Origin: Thermoleophilales bacterium
Lineage (GTDB): Bacteria; Actinomycetota; Thermoleophilia; Solirubrobacterales; 70-9
Assembly (NCBI GenBank): GCA_020636895.1
Contig: JACJWZ010000001.1
Span: 806,001 to 870,000 of the forward strand
Length of the DNA: 64,000 nucleotides
Direction of reading: 5' to 3'
Positions 14,152 to 22,693 of this stretch are shown one piece after another (position 1 is the first letter of the stretch; each line of letters begins with the position of its first letter). The notes beneath the pieces were generated by a model, which saw only the letters and a program-made list of their open reading frames with translations, had not been told where the DNA came from and did no database searches. Position numbers and translations under genes: made by a program.

Positions 14152-14951
14152 TCCGCCTGGCCGATCTCACCACTCGGGGCATGCGGGCCCTCCGGTCGCG
14201 CGGACGGGACGAGAGCGGCTACTCCCTTCCCGAGCTCAGCGTCGCGATCATCGTCGGCACGGCGGTCCTCGGCGGCCTGTTCGTCCTCGTCAACTTCGCC
14301 ACCCGCAGCAACGCGCGGACGACAAGCCGCGTCGCCGTCGATCAGATCGCCCGCCCGGCGATGCAGCGGATCATCGACGAGCTGCACTCGACCTGCGTCT
14401 ACCCGGGGATCGCCCCCGTGCTCTCCGGCAGCAGCGACACCCAGATCTCGATGCTGCAGTACAACGCGGCCGTCGACCGCTACGACGGCGGCTCATACAA
14501 CTCCGGGACCGACGCGAGCCCGGTTCCGGTCGTGCGCCGCATCACCTTCACCCAGCAGACCGGGACCAACCCACCGGCCGGGCCGATCACCGATTACGCC
14601 TACCAGGTGAGCGGGACCGCTCCCAACTGGACGGCGACGACGACCGTGCTGAACCGGGCCACCCTGATCAACCGCGCGGTCAGGGTGCCGCTGACCTCCT
14701 CGACTTCGGTGCCGATCTTCCGCTACTACAAGTACGTCAACGGAGCGATCTCGACCACGCCTCTGCCGACTCCGCTCAGCTCCGAGAACGCGAAGCTCGT
14801 GGTCCAGGTCACCGTCACCTTCATGGCGTCGCTGTCGGCCGGCGCGACGAGGATCGATCCCGACAACGCGGTCACCCTGACCGACAGCGCGTTGCTGCGC
14901 TTCTCCCCGAGCAACGAGGACACCAACAAGGCGGGCCTGCCATGCACCTGA
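14148..14951 (+). CDS. Minor pilin (PilW/GspJ-like prepilin)
   Basis: 267 residues from a GTG overlapping the previous stop (GTGA). A 25-residue basic leader ends RGRDESG, followed by the prepilin helix YSLPELSVAIIVGTAVLGGL with Glu at mature position 5. The mature domain is beta-rich and has few cysteines. The position between a PilV-like and a PilX-like gene matches the minor-pilin order PilV-PilW-PilX, where such proteins prime pilus assembly. Its stop overlaps the next gene's ATG by ten bases. Confidence 0.85.
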   Translation: MIRLADLTTRGMRALRSRGRDESGYSLPELSVAIIVGTAVLGGLFVLVNFATRSNARTTSRVAVDQIARPAMQRIIDELHSTCVYPGIAPVLSGSSDTQISMLQYNAAVDRYDGGSYNSGTDASPVPVVRRITFTQQTGTNPPAGPITDYAYQVSGTAPNWTATTTVLNRATLINRAVRVPLTSSTSVPIFRYYKYVNGAISTTPLPTPLSSENAKLVVQVTVTFMASLSAGATRIDPDNAVTLTDSALLRFSPSNEDTNKAGLPCT

Positions 14952-16627
14952 TCGGCACCTTGATCGCGCGCTTGCGCTCCGACGACTCAGGCTTCGCGAT
15001 GGCGACGGTCGTGATGGGCATCGCGGTCGCGACGATCCTCGCCGTCGCCGCCGTCGCCGCGACCAACTCGGACATCCAACTCACCGGGCGCAGCATCGAC
15101 GAGAAGCGCGCCTACGAGGCCGCCCAGGCGGGCGTCGCCGACTACTCCTACCACCTGAACAACGACAACGGTTACTGGGCTCGCTGCACCGACGTTCCGA
15201 CCCCGAACGCGGTCAACCAGATGAACCCGACGACGATCAAGACGCGTCCCGTCCCCGGCGATACGGGCGCGCGCTACTCGATCGAGCTGCTGCCGGCGAC
15301 GGGCAAGTCCGCCTGCAGTACCAGCGACCCCATCGGGACCATGATCGAGGGCTCCGGAACGGCGACCAGCACCTTCCGGATCCGCTCCACGGGCTATTCG
15401 GGTTCCGGGTGCGCGACCAACCTGCGCGGGTCCAAGTGCGTGCGCCGCAGCATCATCGCCTCCTACAAGCGCGCCAGCTTCCTCGACTACGTCTACTTCA
15501 CGCAGCTCGAGACCTCCGATCCGCAGACCTACGAGAACTCGTCGACGATCAACGGCGCTTACACGCAGTGTTCGAAGACGATCCAGCAGGGCCGCTACGA
15601 CTCGACGATCCCCAACAGCGGCGGCAGGTACTGCGACCGGATCGTCTTCGCGTCGGGCGAGACGATCGACGGGCCGCTGCACACGAACGACGCGCTGATC
15701 ATCTGCGGAACGCCGACGTTCGGTCGCTCGCCCTCGGATTTGATCGAGGTCAGCGCGACCGATCCGGGCTGGTACAGCTCCTCCGGCTGCAGCGGGAACT
15801 CGCCGACCTTCAAGGGCCAGTTCCTGAAGGAGGCTCCGACGCTGACGCCGCCGCCGACCAACGCGCAGCTCAAGAACGTGCCGGGGGCCCTCAAGTTCAC
15901 CGGGCAGGTCTACATCACGCTCAGCGGCAACAACATGACGGTGACGAACGGCTCCTCGACGCTGTACTCCGGCGCGGTTCCGACGAGCGGCGTCGTCTAC
16001 GTCTCCAACAGCTCCTGCTCGTCTGGGCTGAACCCGTTCACCGCCACATACCCGACCACATCGACCTGCGGCAACGCCTACGTCAAGGGCACCTACACGA
16101 GCCAGCTCACGATCGCTGCGGAGAACGACATCATCATCGAGGGCAACATCTGCCGCGGCTCCTCCTGCGGAACCCCGACCGGGGCGGGCCTGCTCGGTCT
16201 GATCGCCAACAACTTCATCCGGATCAAGCACCCGATCTGCCCGTCGAGCAACCTCGGCTGCACCAGCGGCACGATCTCCTCGCAGACGGGCAAGGTCGAC
16301 TACCACAGCGGTCGCTACGAGGATGCCGAATGCTCGGGCGGCGTCAACGGCACCGGTTCGAACTCGAACCTGCGGATCGACGCGGCGATGCTGGCGATCC
16401 AGCACTCGTTCATCGTCGACCACTACGACTGCGGCGCCCAGCTCGGGACGCTGACGGTCAACGGTGCGATCTCGCAGAAGTTCCGCGGACCGGTGGGGAT
16501 CGTCGGCAACCACGGCTACAGCAAGGACTACAACTACGACGACCGCCTCAGGTACCTGGCGCCGCCGAAGTTCCTCGACCCGGTCGAGTCGGCCTGGCAC
16601 ATGCAGCGGCAGACGTCGACGGGCTGA
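14942..16627 (+). CDS. PilX-like pilus assembly protein with a large secreted domain
   Basis: 561 residues. A 16-residue leader ends SDDSG, and the helix FAMATVVMGIAVATILAVAA follows with Thr, not Glu, at position 5. The segment EKRAYEAAQAGVADYSYHL is the conserved early region of PilX-type proteins. The remaining 500 residues are extracellular and rich in Gly, Ser and Cys (for example CSSGLNPF, CRGSSCG, CTSGTIS), unusually long for this role. The ATG lies inside the 3' end of the preceding gene. Lack of Glu5 is tolerated in GspK/PilX-type minor pilins, which sit at the filament tip. An adhesive or sensing function is possible but unproven. Confidence 0.82.
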   Translation: MHLIGTLIARLRSDDSGFAMATVVMGIAVATILAVAAVAATNSDIQLTGRSIDEKRAYEAAQAGVADYSYHLNNDNGYWARCTDVPTPNAVNQMNPTTIKTRPVPGDTGARYSIELLPATGKSACSTSDPIGTMIEGSGTATSTFRIRSTGYSGSGCATNLRGSKCVRRSIIASYKRASFLDYVYFTQLETSDPQTYENSSTINGAYTQCSKTIQQGRYDSTIPNSGGRYCDRIVFASGETIDGPLHTNDALIICGTPTFGRSPSDLIEVSATDPGWYSSSGCSGNSPTFKGQFLKEAPTLTPPPTNAQLKNVPGALKFTGQVYITLSGNNMTVTNGSSTLYSGAVPTSGVVYVSNSSCSSGLNPFTATYPTTSTCGNAYVKGTYTSQLTIAAENDIIIEGNICRGSSCGTPTGAGLLGLIANNFIRIKHPICPSSNLGCTSGTISSQTGKVDYHSGRYEDAECSGGVNGTGSNSNLRIDAAMLAIQHSFIVDHYDCGAQLGTLTVNGAISQKFRGPVGIVGNHGYSKDYNYDDRLRYLAPPKFLDPVESAWHMQRQTSTG

Positions 16628-16696
16628 GCCCGCGTTGACGCCCGACCCCCTCGCTAGGTTCCCCTCGCGCCACCCCGGCCAGCAACCACAGCTCCC

Positions 16697-17458
16697 GTGC
16701 TCGTCCCGACTCTCTTCATCGCCGTCCTCGGGCTGCTGGTCGGCAGCTTCGCCGCCGTGCTCGCCTACCGGATCCCGATCGGGGAATCCCCGTGGACCGG
16801 CCGCTCGCATTGCGACTCCTGCGGGGAGACGGTGGCCGCCTACGACAACATCCCGCTCGTCTCCTGGCTTCTGCTGCGCGGCAAGTGTCGTCACTGCGGC
16901 ACCCCGATCCCGGCCCGCTACCCGCTCACGGAGCTGGTCGTCGCGGCCGGGTTCGCCGGCTCCTACCTCGCCTTCGAGGACGATGGCTGGGCCTGGGTGG
17001 CCCTCGGGTGCGTCTTCATCGCGATGCTGGCGACGATCACGCTCACCGATCTCGAGGACAGGATCATCCCCAACGTCGTCCTCGGCCCGGCCGCGATCAT
17101 CGGCATCGCGCTGGTCGCCGCGGCAGACACCGGCGAGCTTCCCGGGCACCTGATCGCAGCCGCGATCGCCGGCGGCTTCCTGCTCGTCGTCACGTTCCTG
17201 TACCCGCGCGGCATGGGGATGGGGGACGTCAAGCTCGCCGCCGTAATGGGCATATACCTGGGCAGAGCGGTCGCTCCAGCGCTGCTGATCGGCTTCGCCG
17301 CCGGGGCGCTCTTCGGGATCGGCCTGATCGCCCGGCACGGCTCCTCAGCTCGCAAGATGAAGGTCCCGTTCGGCCCGTTTCTCGCGCTCGGAGCGGTCAT
17401 CGCCCTGTTCTGGGGCGACGACATGGTCGACTGGTACCTCGACTCCTTCTTCGACTGA
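16697..17458 (+). CDS. pilD: Prepilin peptidase / N-methyltransferase PilD
   Basis: 253 residues, GTG start. Hydrophobic segments alternate with a cytoplasmic zinc loop, CDSCGETVAAYDNIPLVSW followed by CRHCG (residues 36-70). Both catalytic aspartates are present: TDLEDRIIPN and GMGMGDVKL. PilD cleaves prepilin leaders after Gly and methylates the new N-terminus in the membrane; its substrates here are the prepilins just upstream. The 69-base spacer after the PilX-like gene has no clear promoter or ribosome site, so the gene is probably part of the same transcript. Confidence 0.95.
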   Translation: MLVPTLFIAVLGLLVGSFAAVLAYRIPIGESPWTGRSHCDSCGETVAAYDNIPLVSWLLLRGKCRHCGTPIPARYPLTELVVAAGFAGSYLAFEDDGWAWVALGCVFIAMLATITLTDLEDRIIPNVVLGPAAIIGIALVAAADTGELPGHLIAAAIAGGFLLVVTFLYPRGMGMGDVKLAAVMGIYLGRAVAPALLIGFAAGALFGIGLIARHGSSARKMKVPFGPFLALGAVIALFWGDDMVDWYLDSFFD

Positions 17459-17504
17459 TTCAGCGCGCCTCGCCGCCTCGCCGTCGAAAGGGGTGCGCCG
17501 CCAT

Positions 17505-17531
17505 TCAAGGAATGCGCGCTGAGGCCGATCT
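17505..17531 (+). promoter_or_regulatory. Possible second sigma28/WhiG-like promoter, before pilM
   Basis: TCAA (17505-17508), 15 bases, then GCCGATCT (17524-17531): ten of twelve positions match TAAA-N15-GCCGATAA. It leaves a leader of about 55 bases before the pilM ATG. Weaker than the pilin promoter; listed because both lie in the same locus. Confidence 0.35.
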
Positions 17532-17593
17532 TGGAGCGGAGGGGAGCGCCCGGCGCTCCCGGCTCCCGTTCCCCCAGGAGACCGAAACCGCAG

Positions 17594-18697
17594 ATGCGCA
17601 CCACAAAGAAGGGACCCAACATCGTCGGTCTCGACATCGGCACCGCGACCGTCGCGGCCGTCGAGCTGCGTGTCAACGGCAGCGTCAGCGTCGAGAAGAC
17701 GGCGATCGCGCCGCTCCCTGAAGGCGCGAGCCAGGACGGCGAGGTCGCCGACGCGGACGCCCTCAGCGCCACCCTCAAGGACTTCTTCACCACCGCCAAG
17801 CTCGGTAAGGACGTGCGGATCGGCGTCGCCAACCAGCGGGTCGTGGTCCGCACCCTGCGGATGCCGCGGGTCGAGAAGCAGGGCGAGATCGAGAACGCGA
17901 TCCGGTTCATGGCGCAGGAGCAGATGCAGATGCCGCTCGACGACGCGGTCGTCGACTGGCAGGTGCTCGACTCGAGCCCGGAGGTGGCCGCCTCCGGGCA
18001 GATGGACGTCGCCGTGGCCGCCGCGCGCTGGGACATGGTCCGTCCGCTCGTCGACACGGTGCGAGCCGCGGGCCTGCGGCCGGTCGGCGTCGACGTCGCC
18101 GCTTTCGGGATGATCCGCGCGCTCTCGAAGGAGCCCGCGATCGCAGCCTCCGGCCCCTATGCGGCGGGGGCGCCGGCCCCGCAGGCCGACGGCATCCCGA
18201 GCCAGCCGGCCCGGCTGTTCTGCAGCCTCGGAGACGTCACCAACCTCGCGATCGCCCGCGGGGCCGGCTGCCTCTTCACCCGCGTCTTCCCCTACGGGAT
18301 GGAGGCGATCGCGGCGACGCTCGGCGAGCGCCAGGGCCTGACCCTCGAGCACGCCCGGATGTGGATCGGCCATGTCGGTCTCGAGGCGCCCATCGACCAG
18401 ATCGCCGGTGAGCCCGCGATCGTCGCGGTGGCTCGTGAGGTCCTCCTCGAAGGCGTGTCGAAGCTTGCGGCCGAGATCAGGCTCTCGCTCGACTACTACG
18501 GCTCCCAGGGCGAGGCGGTCGCGATCGAGGAGGTCATCGTCTGCGGCAGCGGCTCCGCCGTGCCCGGTCTCCCGGCGGCCTTGCAGGCCGAGCTCGGGCT
18601 GGCGCTGAGGCCCGCGCGGCCGGTCGCGCTCGCCGGCTTCCCGACGCCCGACGCCTCCCGCCTGACCGTTCCCTTCGGCCTCGCACTCGAGGAGTAG
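17594..18697 (+). CDS. pilM: Type IV pilus assembly protein PilM
   Basis: 367 residues. Actin-like (FtsA/PilM) fold: phosphate-1 motif NIVGLDIGTATVAAVEL at the start, ENAIRFMAQEQMQMPLDDAV in the middle, and a late Gly-rich ATP-contact motif EEVIVCGSGSAVPGL. PilM is a cytoplasmic ATP-binding protein that binds the PilN N-terminus and links motor and platform. The ATG at 17594 begins the conserved region; AGGAG lies 14 bases upstream, longer than usual. pilN begins three bases after its stop. A linker of about 20 residues, GPYAAGAPAPQADGIP, is an extra loop. Confidence 0.93.
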   Translation: MRTTKKGPNIVGLDIGTATVAAVELRVNGSVSVEKTAIAPLPEGASQDGEVADADALSATLKDFFTTAKLGKDVRIGVANQRVVVRTLRMPRVEKQGEIENAIRFMAQEQMQMPLDDAVVDWQVLDSSPEVAASGQMDVAVAAARWDMVRPLVDTVRAAGLRPVGVDVAAFGMIRALSKEPAIAASGPYAAGAPAPQADGIPSQPARLFCSLGDVTNLAIARGAGCLFTRVFPYGMEAIAATLGERQGLTLEHARMWIGHVGLEAPIDQIAGEPAIVAVAREVLLEGVSKLAAEIRLSLDYYGSQGEAVAIEEVIVCGSGSAVPGLPAALQAELGLALRPARPVALAGFPTPDASRLTVPFGLALEE

Positions 18698-18700
18698 CCG

Positions 18701-19501
18701 ATGCGTCCGGTCAACCTGATCCCGCTCGATCAGCGCCGTGGCGAGGACGCCCCGGTTCGCACCGGGCCCCTCGCCTACATCTTCATCGGGTTCCTCGTCG
18801 TCGTCCTCGGCGCGGTGATCGCGACGGTGATGCTCGGCAACTCGGTCGAGAGCAAGCGCTCGGAGGCGAGCTCGCTCGAGGCGCAGGCCGCCGAGAGCCA
18901 GGCCCGCGTGCAGGCACTCTCGCCCTACGTGAGCTTCCAGCAGCTCCGCGACGCCCGGGTCCAGACCGTGGGCTCGCTGGCGCGCAGCCGCTTCGACTGG
19001 GAGCGGGTGATCCGTGAGGTCACGAAGCTGATCCCGAAGGGCGTGTGGCTGCAGAACATGACCGGGACCGTGAAGCCGGACGTAGCCGTCGAGAACTCCG
19101 CCGGGGTGTCGCTGCGGGCGGCGATCCCGGGACCGGCCCTCGAGCTCAAGGGGTGCGCGCGCTCGCAGACCGACATCGCGCGGCTGATCGCCGCGGTCAA
19201 CGACGTCGATGGCGTCACCCGCGTCGGCGCGACCAACGGGACCAAGGCCCAGGCGAGCTCCGGCGACAGCGGTGACGCCGAGGGCGCCGGCAACTCCACC
19301 GACAGCTGCCCGGCATCGAGCCCGGCGTTCCAGCTCGTCGCCGCGTTCGACGAGATCGCGGTCCCCGAGGTGCCGGGTGAGGCGGGCGCCGCCGTGACGC
19401 CGCCGAGCTCCAACGTCCCGACGAGCAACGGGACCTCGCAGGGTCCCGGGACCTCCGGCGATCAGTCGACCACCCCCGAGACGCTGACCCCGGGAGGCTG
19501 A
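18701..19501 (+). CDS. pilN: Type IV pilus assembly protein PilN
   Basis: 266 residues. The PilM-binding signature MRPVNLIPLDQRR is at the extreme N-terminus, followed by a single membrane helix YIFIGFLVVVLGAVIATVML (about 28-47), a coiled coil (ESKRSEASSLEAQAAESQAR) and a ferredoxin-like periplasm-side domain. A Thr/Ser/Pro-rich tail replaces the usual end. PilN pairs with PilO in the membrane. It starts three bases after pilM and ends one base before the pilO GTG. Confidence 0.93.
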   Translation: MRPVNLIPLDQRRGEDAPVRTGPLAYIFIGFLVVVLGAVIATVMLGNSVESKRSEASSLEAQAAESQARVQALSPYVSFQQLRDARVQTVGSLARSRFDWERVIREVTKLIPKGVWLQNMTGTVKPDVAVENSAGVSLRAAIPGPALELKGCARSQTDIARLIAAVNDVDGVTRVGATNGTKAQASSGDSGDAEGAGNSTDSCPASSPAFQLVAAFDEIAVPEVPGEAGAAVTPPSSNVPTSNGTSQGPGTSGDQSTTPETLTPGG

Positions 19502-19502
19502 G

Positions 19503-20414
19503 GTGAAGAGCACCGATCGGATGATCCTCCTGGTCCTGCCGCTGGCCGCGCTGGTGATCGGCTTCTACCTGCTCGTCATCGCTCCCAAGCGGGCCGAGAT
19601 GGCGGAGCTGAACACCAAGATCGACGACCTCAACTCGCAGGTCGCGAACGCGAACACGGACATCTCCGGCGCCGAGGCCGCGCGCGACTCCTACGACAGC
19701 AACTACGCCGACATCGTCAAGCTCGGCGCGGCCGCGCCCGACGACAACGACCAGGCCACCTTCGTCTACTCGATGACGCGGCTCGGGCAGGACAACTCGG
19801 TCCAGCTGCGCTCCTGGGAGCTGGCGGCGACCGGTGACATCGCAGCGCCGGCCGAGGCGACGCCCGCGCCGGCGGCGCAGAGCGACTCGGGATCGGCCGA
19901 CTCCGGATCGGGCGACTCCGGCTCGGGTGGCTCCGGCTCGGGCGACTCCGGATCGGGCGACTCGGGATCGGGCGGCTCGGGCAGCGCCGATACCGCCCCG
20001 GTGGCCGCGACGCCGACAGAGGCGACGGTCTCGACCCTGCCGCTCGGGGCGACGGTGGGCCCGGCCGGACTGCCGCTGACGCCCTACTCGTTCAACTACT
20101 CGGGGACCTTCTTCGACGTCGCCAACCTGATGGGCGACCTCGACTCCAGCGTCTCGGTCGGGGGCGGCGACGACCTGACCAAGCAGCCGACGGTGCGCGG
20201 CCGCCTCGTCACGGTGGACGGGTTCGCGCTCGTCAACGACGGGGACCGCGGATTCCCGCGCGTCAGCGCGACGCTGGCTCTGACCACCTACTCGGTCCCC
20301 GCCGACCAGGGCGTTTCGGCCGGCGCGACCCCCGCGGGTCCCCCGACCGTTGCGTCGGATGAGGCCGCGACGCTGAGCTCGACGCCGGCGACGACCGCGA
20401 CGGTGACGCCGTGA
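19503..20414 (+). CDS. pilO: Type IV pilus assembly protein PilO
   Basis: 303 residues, GTG start. A single N-terminal membrane helix (MILLVLPLAALVIGFYLLVI, about 7-26) is followed by a coiled coil (AEMAELNTKIDDLNSQVAN) and a two-part PilO core (SMTRLGQDNSVQLRSWE, then YSFNYSGTFFDVANLMGDLD). The halves are separated by seven Asp/Gly-Ser-Gly-Ser pentapeptides, an unusual insert. PilO heterodimerises with PilN outside the membrane. The stop overlaps the next GTG (GTGA). Confidence 0.9.
   Translation: MKSTDRMILLVLPLAALVIGFYLLVIAPKRAEMAELNTKIDDLNSQVANANTDISGAEAARDSYDSNYADIVKLGAAAPDDNDQATFVYSMTRLGQDNSVQLRSWELAATGDIAAPAEATPAPAAQSDSGSADSGSGDSGSGGSGSGDSGSGDSGSGGSGSADTAPVAATPTEATVSTLPLGATVGPAGLPLTPYSFNYSGTFFDVANLMGDLDSSVSVGGGDDLTKQPTVRGRLVTVDGFALVNDGDRGFPRVSATLALTTYSVPADQGVSAGATPAGPPTVASDEAATLSSTPATTATVTP
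19884..19988 (+). repeat. 15-bp tandem repeat, seven units, inside pilO
   Basis: Encodes DSGSA/DSGSG/GSGSG units in frame. It is a flexible linker between the coiled coil and the second half of PilO; copy number could vary by slippage. Confidence 0.85.
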
Positions 20415-21385
20415 AGGTCCCGGATCTCGTCCAGAACGTCTACCGCGACCTGCGCGATCGGCGCATGCTCTCGATCGCCGTCGCCCTCATCGGGGCGATC
20501 ATCCTTGTGCCCTTCCTGGCCTCGGCCGGAGGCGGTGACGACTCGAGCTCGACGGCGGCTACGACGGCGCCGCCGACCGCCCCGTTCGCGGGCGACGAGC
20601 AGCTCGACCCGGTGGTGCTCGCCGAGGTTCCGGGGCTGCGCGACTTCCGCGAGCGCCTCGCGGGCTACAGCAGCCGCAACCCGTTCAAGTCGCAGGCGCC
20701 CAAGACCGGCAAGGGCAAGGGCAAGGGCAACGGTGGTGGCGGCAACGGAAACGGCAGCGGTTCCGGGACGGGCTCGGGGAGCGGGACGAGCACCGGCACC
20801 GGCACTGATACCGGCAGCACCGACGTGCCGACCATCGACATCCCCTCCGGCAGCGGCACGGGCACCGGTACTACGGGCACCGGGTCCGGCAGCGGCAGTG
20901 GTAGTGGCAGTGGCAGTGGCACCGGAACCGACACGGGTGGCGGCAGCGGCACCGGCGGCGGGTCGAGCGGGTCGAGCGGGTCGCAGCTGATCACCTACCG
21001 CATCGACGTGCGCGTCGGCCCCGTGGGCAACACGAAGGTCATGACCGACGTCAAGTCGTTCTCGTTCCTCCCCGACCCGAAGCGGCCGCTCGTCCAGTAC
21101 GTCGACGCCGACACCGGCGGCCACCAGGTGGCGATGATCGTCAACCCGTCGGCCGCGGCGCTGAAGGGCAAGGCGAAGTGCGTGCCGAAGCTCGAGAAGT
21201 GCCAGTACCTGGTCATGAAGCCGGGCCAGGACATGGAGTTCCTCTTCGACGACCAGCGCTACAGCCTCGAGCTCAAGAGCATCAACGAGCATCGCGAGCC
21301 CTACGAGCCGCAGTCCAAGTCGGGCGACAGCGGTTCAGGCGCGGGCGGCGATTCGCATCGCGTGAGCTCGCTGCTCGGCTACTGA
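20411..21385 (+). CDS. PilP-like last gene of the pilMNO operon, with a long Gly/Ser linker
   Basis: 324 residues, GTG start overlapping the pilO stop. Seen: a cytoplasmic N-terminus, one membrane helix (MLSIAVALIGAIILVPFLASA, about 19-39), a helical segment with RDFRERLAGYSSRNPFKSQ, a Gly/Ser/Thr/Lys linker of about 90 residues, then a beta-rich C-terminal domain (YRIDVRVGPVG, SFSFLPDPKRPLVQYVDAD, KCVPKLEKCQYLVMKPGQ). The position and the 'NPF' box before the linker recall PilP/GspC-type proteins, but there is no secretin for it to meet in a monoderm. It may instead reach through the thick wall. The name is inferred from context. Confidence 0.8.
   Translation: MKVPDLVQNVYRDLRDRRMLSIAVALIGAIILVPFLASAGGGDDSSSTAATTAPPTAPFAGDEQLDPVVLAEVPGLRDFRERLAGYSSRNPFKSQAPKTGKGKGKGNGGGGNGNGSGSGTGSGSGTSTGTGTDTGSTDVPTIDIPSGSGTGTGTTGTGSGSGSGSGSGSGTGTDTGGGSGTGGGSSGSSGSQLITYRIDVRVGPVGNTKVMTDVKSFSFLPDPKRPLVQYVDADTGGHQVAMIVNPSAAALKGKAKCVPKLEKCQYLVMKPGQDMEFLFDDQRYSLELKSINEHREPYEPQSKSGDSGSGAGGDSHRVSSLLGY
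20707..20985 (+). repeat. Low-complexity Gly/Ser/Thr-coding repeat region
   Basis: Short degenerate units such as GGCAGCGGC and GGCACCGGC encode the linker of the PilP-like protein. It is a direct composition repeat with no CRISPR-like spacing. Confidence 0.85.
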
Positions 21386-21427
21386 GGCCGAGCGGTCTCG
21401 GACCAGACGCCCCGGCGCGGGCGCAAG

Positions 21428-21433
21428 TAGCCT
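21428..21433 (+). promoter_or_regulatory. -10 element (TAGCCT) for aroC, near-leaderless
   Basis: TAGCCT ends nine bases before the aroC ATG. Transcription should start within a few bases of the start codon; no Shine-Dalgarno is present. Confidence 0.55.
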
Positions 21434-21442
21434 CTCCCGCTC

Positions 21443-22609
21443 ATGTCGCGCTTCCGATTCACGACCGCCGGGGAGTCACACGGCCCCGGGCTGACCACGA
21501 TCGTCGAGGGCCTGCCCGCCGGGCTCGAGCTCGACCGCGAAGGGCTCGACCGCGACATGGCCCGCCGCCAGCTCGGACACGGGCGCGGCGGGCGCATGAA
21601 GATCGAGAAGGACGCCGTCGACGTGCGCTCCGGCGTCCGCCACCGTCACACGCTCGGCAGCCCGATCGCCCTGCTCGTCGCCAACCGCGACTACGAGAAC
21701 TGGGTTGAGCGGATGGGGCCCTGGGAGAGCGGCGAGGGGGTTGCGCAGGTGCACCTGCCCCGACCCGGCCACGCCGATCTGCCGGGACTGCAGAAGTACG
21801 GCTTCGACGACGCGCGCAACGTGCTCGAGCGGGCAAGCGCGCGCGAGACCGCGGCGCGGGTGGCGGCCGGGGCGATCGCGCGGCAGTTCCTCGAAGCGGT
21901 CGGGGTCACGATCCGCAGCCACGTGACGCGGATCTCCGGCGTCCAGGCGCCCGCCCCGCATGACCTCCAGCCCGCGGACTTCGAGGGCGTCGACGACGAC
22001 CCGGTTCGCTGCCTCGACGCTGACACCTCGGCCGCGATGGTCGAGGAGATCAACCGCCTGCGCAAGGAGAACGAGAGCCTCGGCGGGACCTTCGAAGTGC
22101 GGGCCTGGGGTCTCGTGCCGGGGCTGGGCTCGCATGTCTCGTGGGGCGAGAAGCTCGACGGCCGGATCGCGCAGGCGATCGTCTCCATCCAGTCGGTGAA
22201 GGGCGTCAGCATCGGCCCCGCCTGGGACGTCGCCTCGAGCCCGGGCTCGGAAGCCCACGACGAGATCTTCCACTCCGATGAACGTGGCTACTACCGCGAG
22301 ACCAACCGTGCCGGCGGCCTTGAGGGCGGCATGACCAACGGCGAGCCGCTGATCGTCCACGCGGCGATCAAGCCGATCTCGACGCTGACGAAGCCACTGC
22401 GCTCGGTCAACGTCCACACCAAGGAGCCCGAGCAGGCGCACAAGGAGCGCACCGACTCGACGGTCGTGCCCGCCGCCGGGGTAGTCGGCGAGGCGATGCT
22501 CGCCATCGTGCTCGCCGATGCCTACCGGGAGAAGTTCGGCGGCGACCACATCGACGACGTCCGCGCCGCGATCGCCGCCTACGAGCAGCGCATCGACTGG
22601 CGCCGGTAG
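21443..22609 (+). CDS. aroC: Chorismate synthase
   Basis: 388 residues. Converts EPSP to chorismate with reduced FMN, the last shikimate step. Signatures: MSRFRFTTAGESHG at the N-terminus with the catalytic His in GESHG, GHGRGGRMKIEKD, ERASARETAARVAAGA, and AIKPISTLTKPL near the C-terminus. It heads the shikimate block aroC-aroKB-aroQ. The predicted -10 is so close to the ATG that the mRNA is probably leaderless. Confidence 0.97.
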   Translation: MSRFRFTTAGESHGPGLTTIVEGLPAGLELDREGLDRDMARRQLGHGRGGRMKIEKDAVDVRSGVRHRHTLGSPIALLVANRDYENWVERMGPWESGEGVAQVHLPRPGHADLPGLQKYGFDDARNVLERASARETAARVAAGAIARQFLEAVGVTIRSHVTRISGVQAPAPHDLQPADFEGVDDDPVRCLDADTSAAMVEEINRLRKENESLGGTFEVRAWGLVPGLGSHVSWGEKLDGRIAQAIVSIQSVKGVSIGPAWDVASSPGSEAHDEIFHSDERGYYRETNRAGGLEGGMTNGEPLIVHAAIKPISTLTKPLRSVNVHTKEPEQAHKERTDSTVVPAAGVVGEAMLAIVLADAYREKFGGDHIDDVRAAIAAYEQRIDWRR

Positions 22610-22679
22610 CGGCCGGTCCCCTCTGGGCCGGCGGCCGGCGTGGCCGCGGCGCCGAATCGGCCACGCCGAAGTAGTCATC

Positions 22680-22685
22680 TAGGCT
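22680..22685 (+). promoter_or_regulatory. -10 element (TAGGCT) for aroKB, leaderless type
   Basis: TAGGCT ends eight bases before the ATG at 22694 and no ribosome site intervenes, so this gene can be transcribed separately from aroC. Confidence 0.55.
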
Positions 22686-22693
22686 CCGCAGCC

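Noticed and set aside
19884..20985. Repeats in pilO and the next gene as a CRISPR array
   Set aside because: Units are 9-15 bp, in frame, contiguous and without unique spacers; they encode Gly/Ser linkers.
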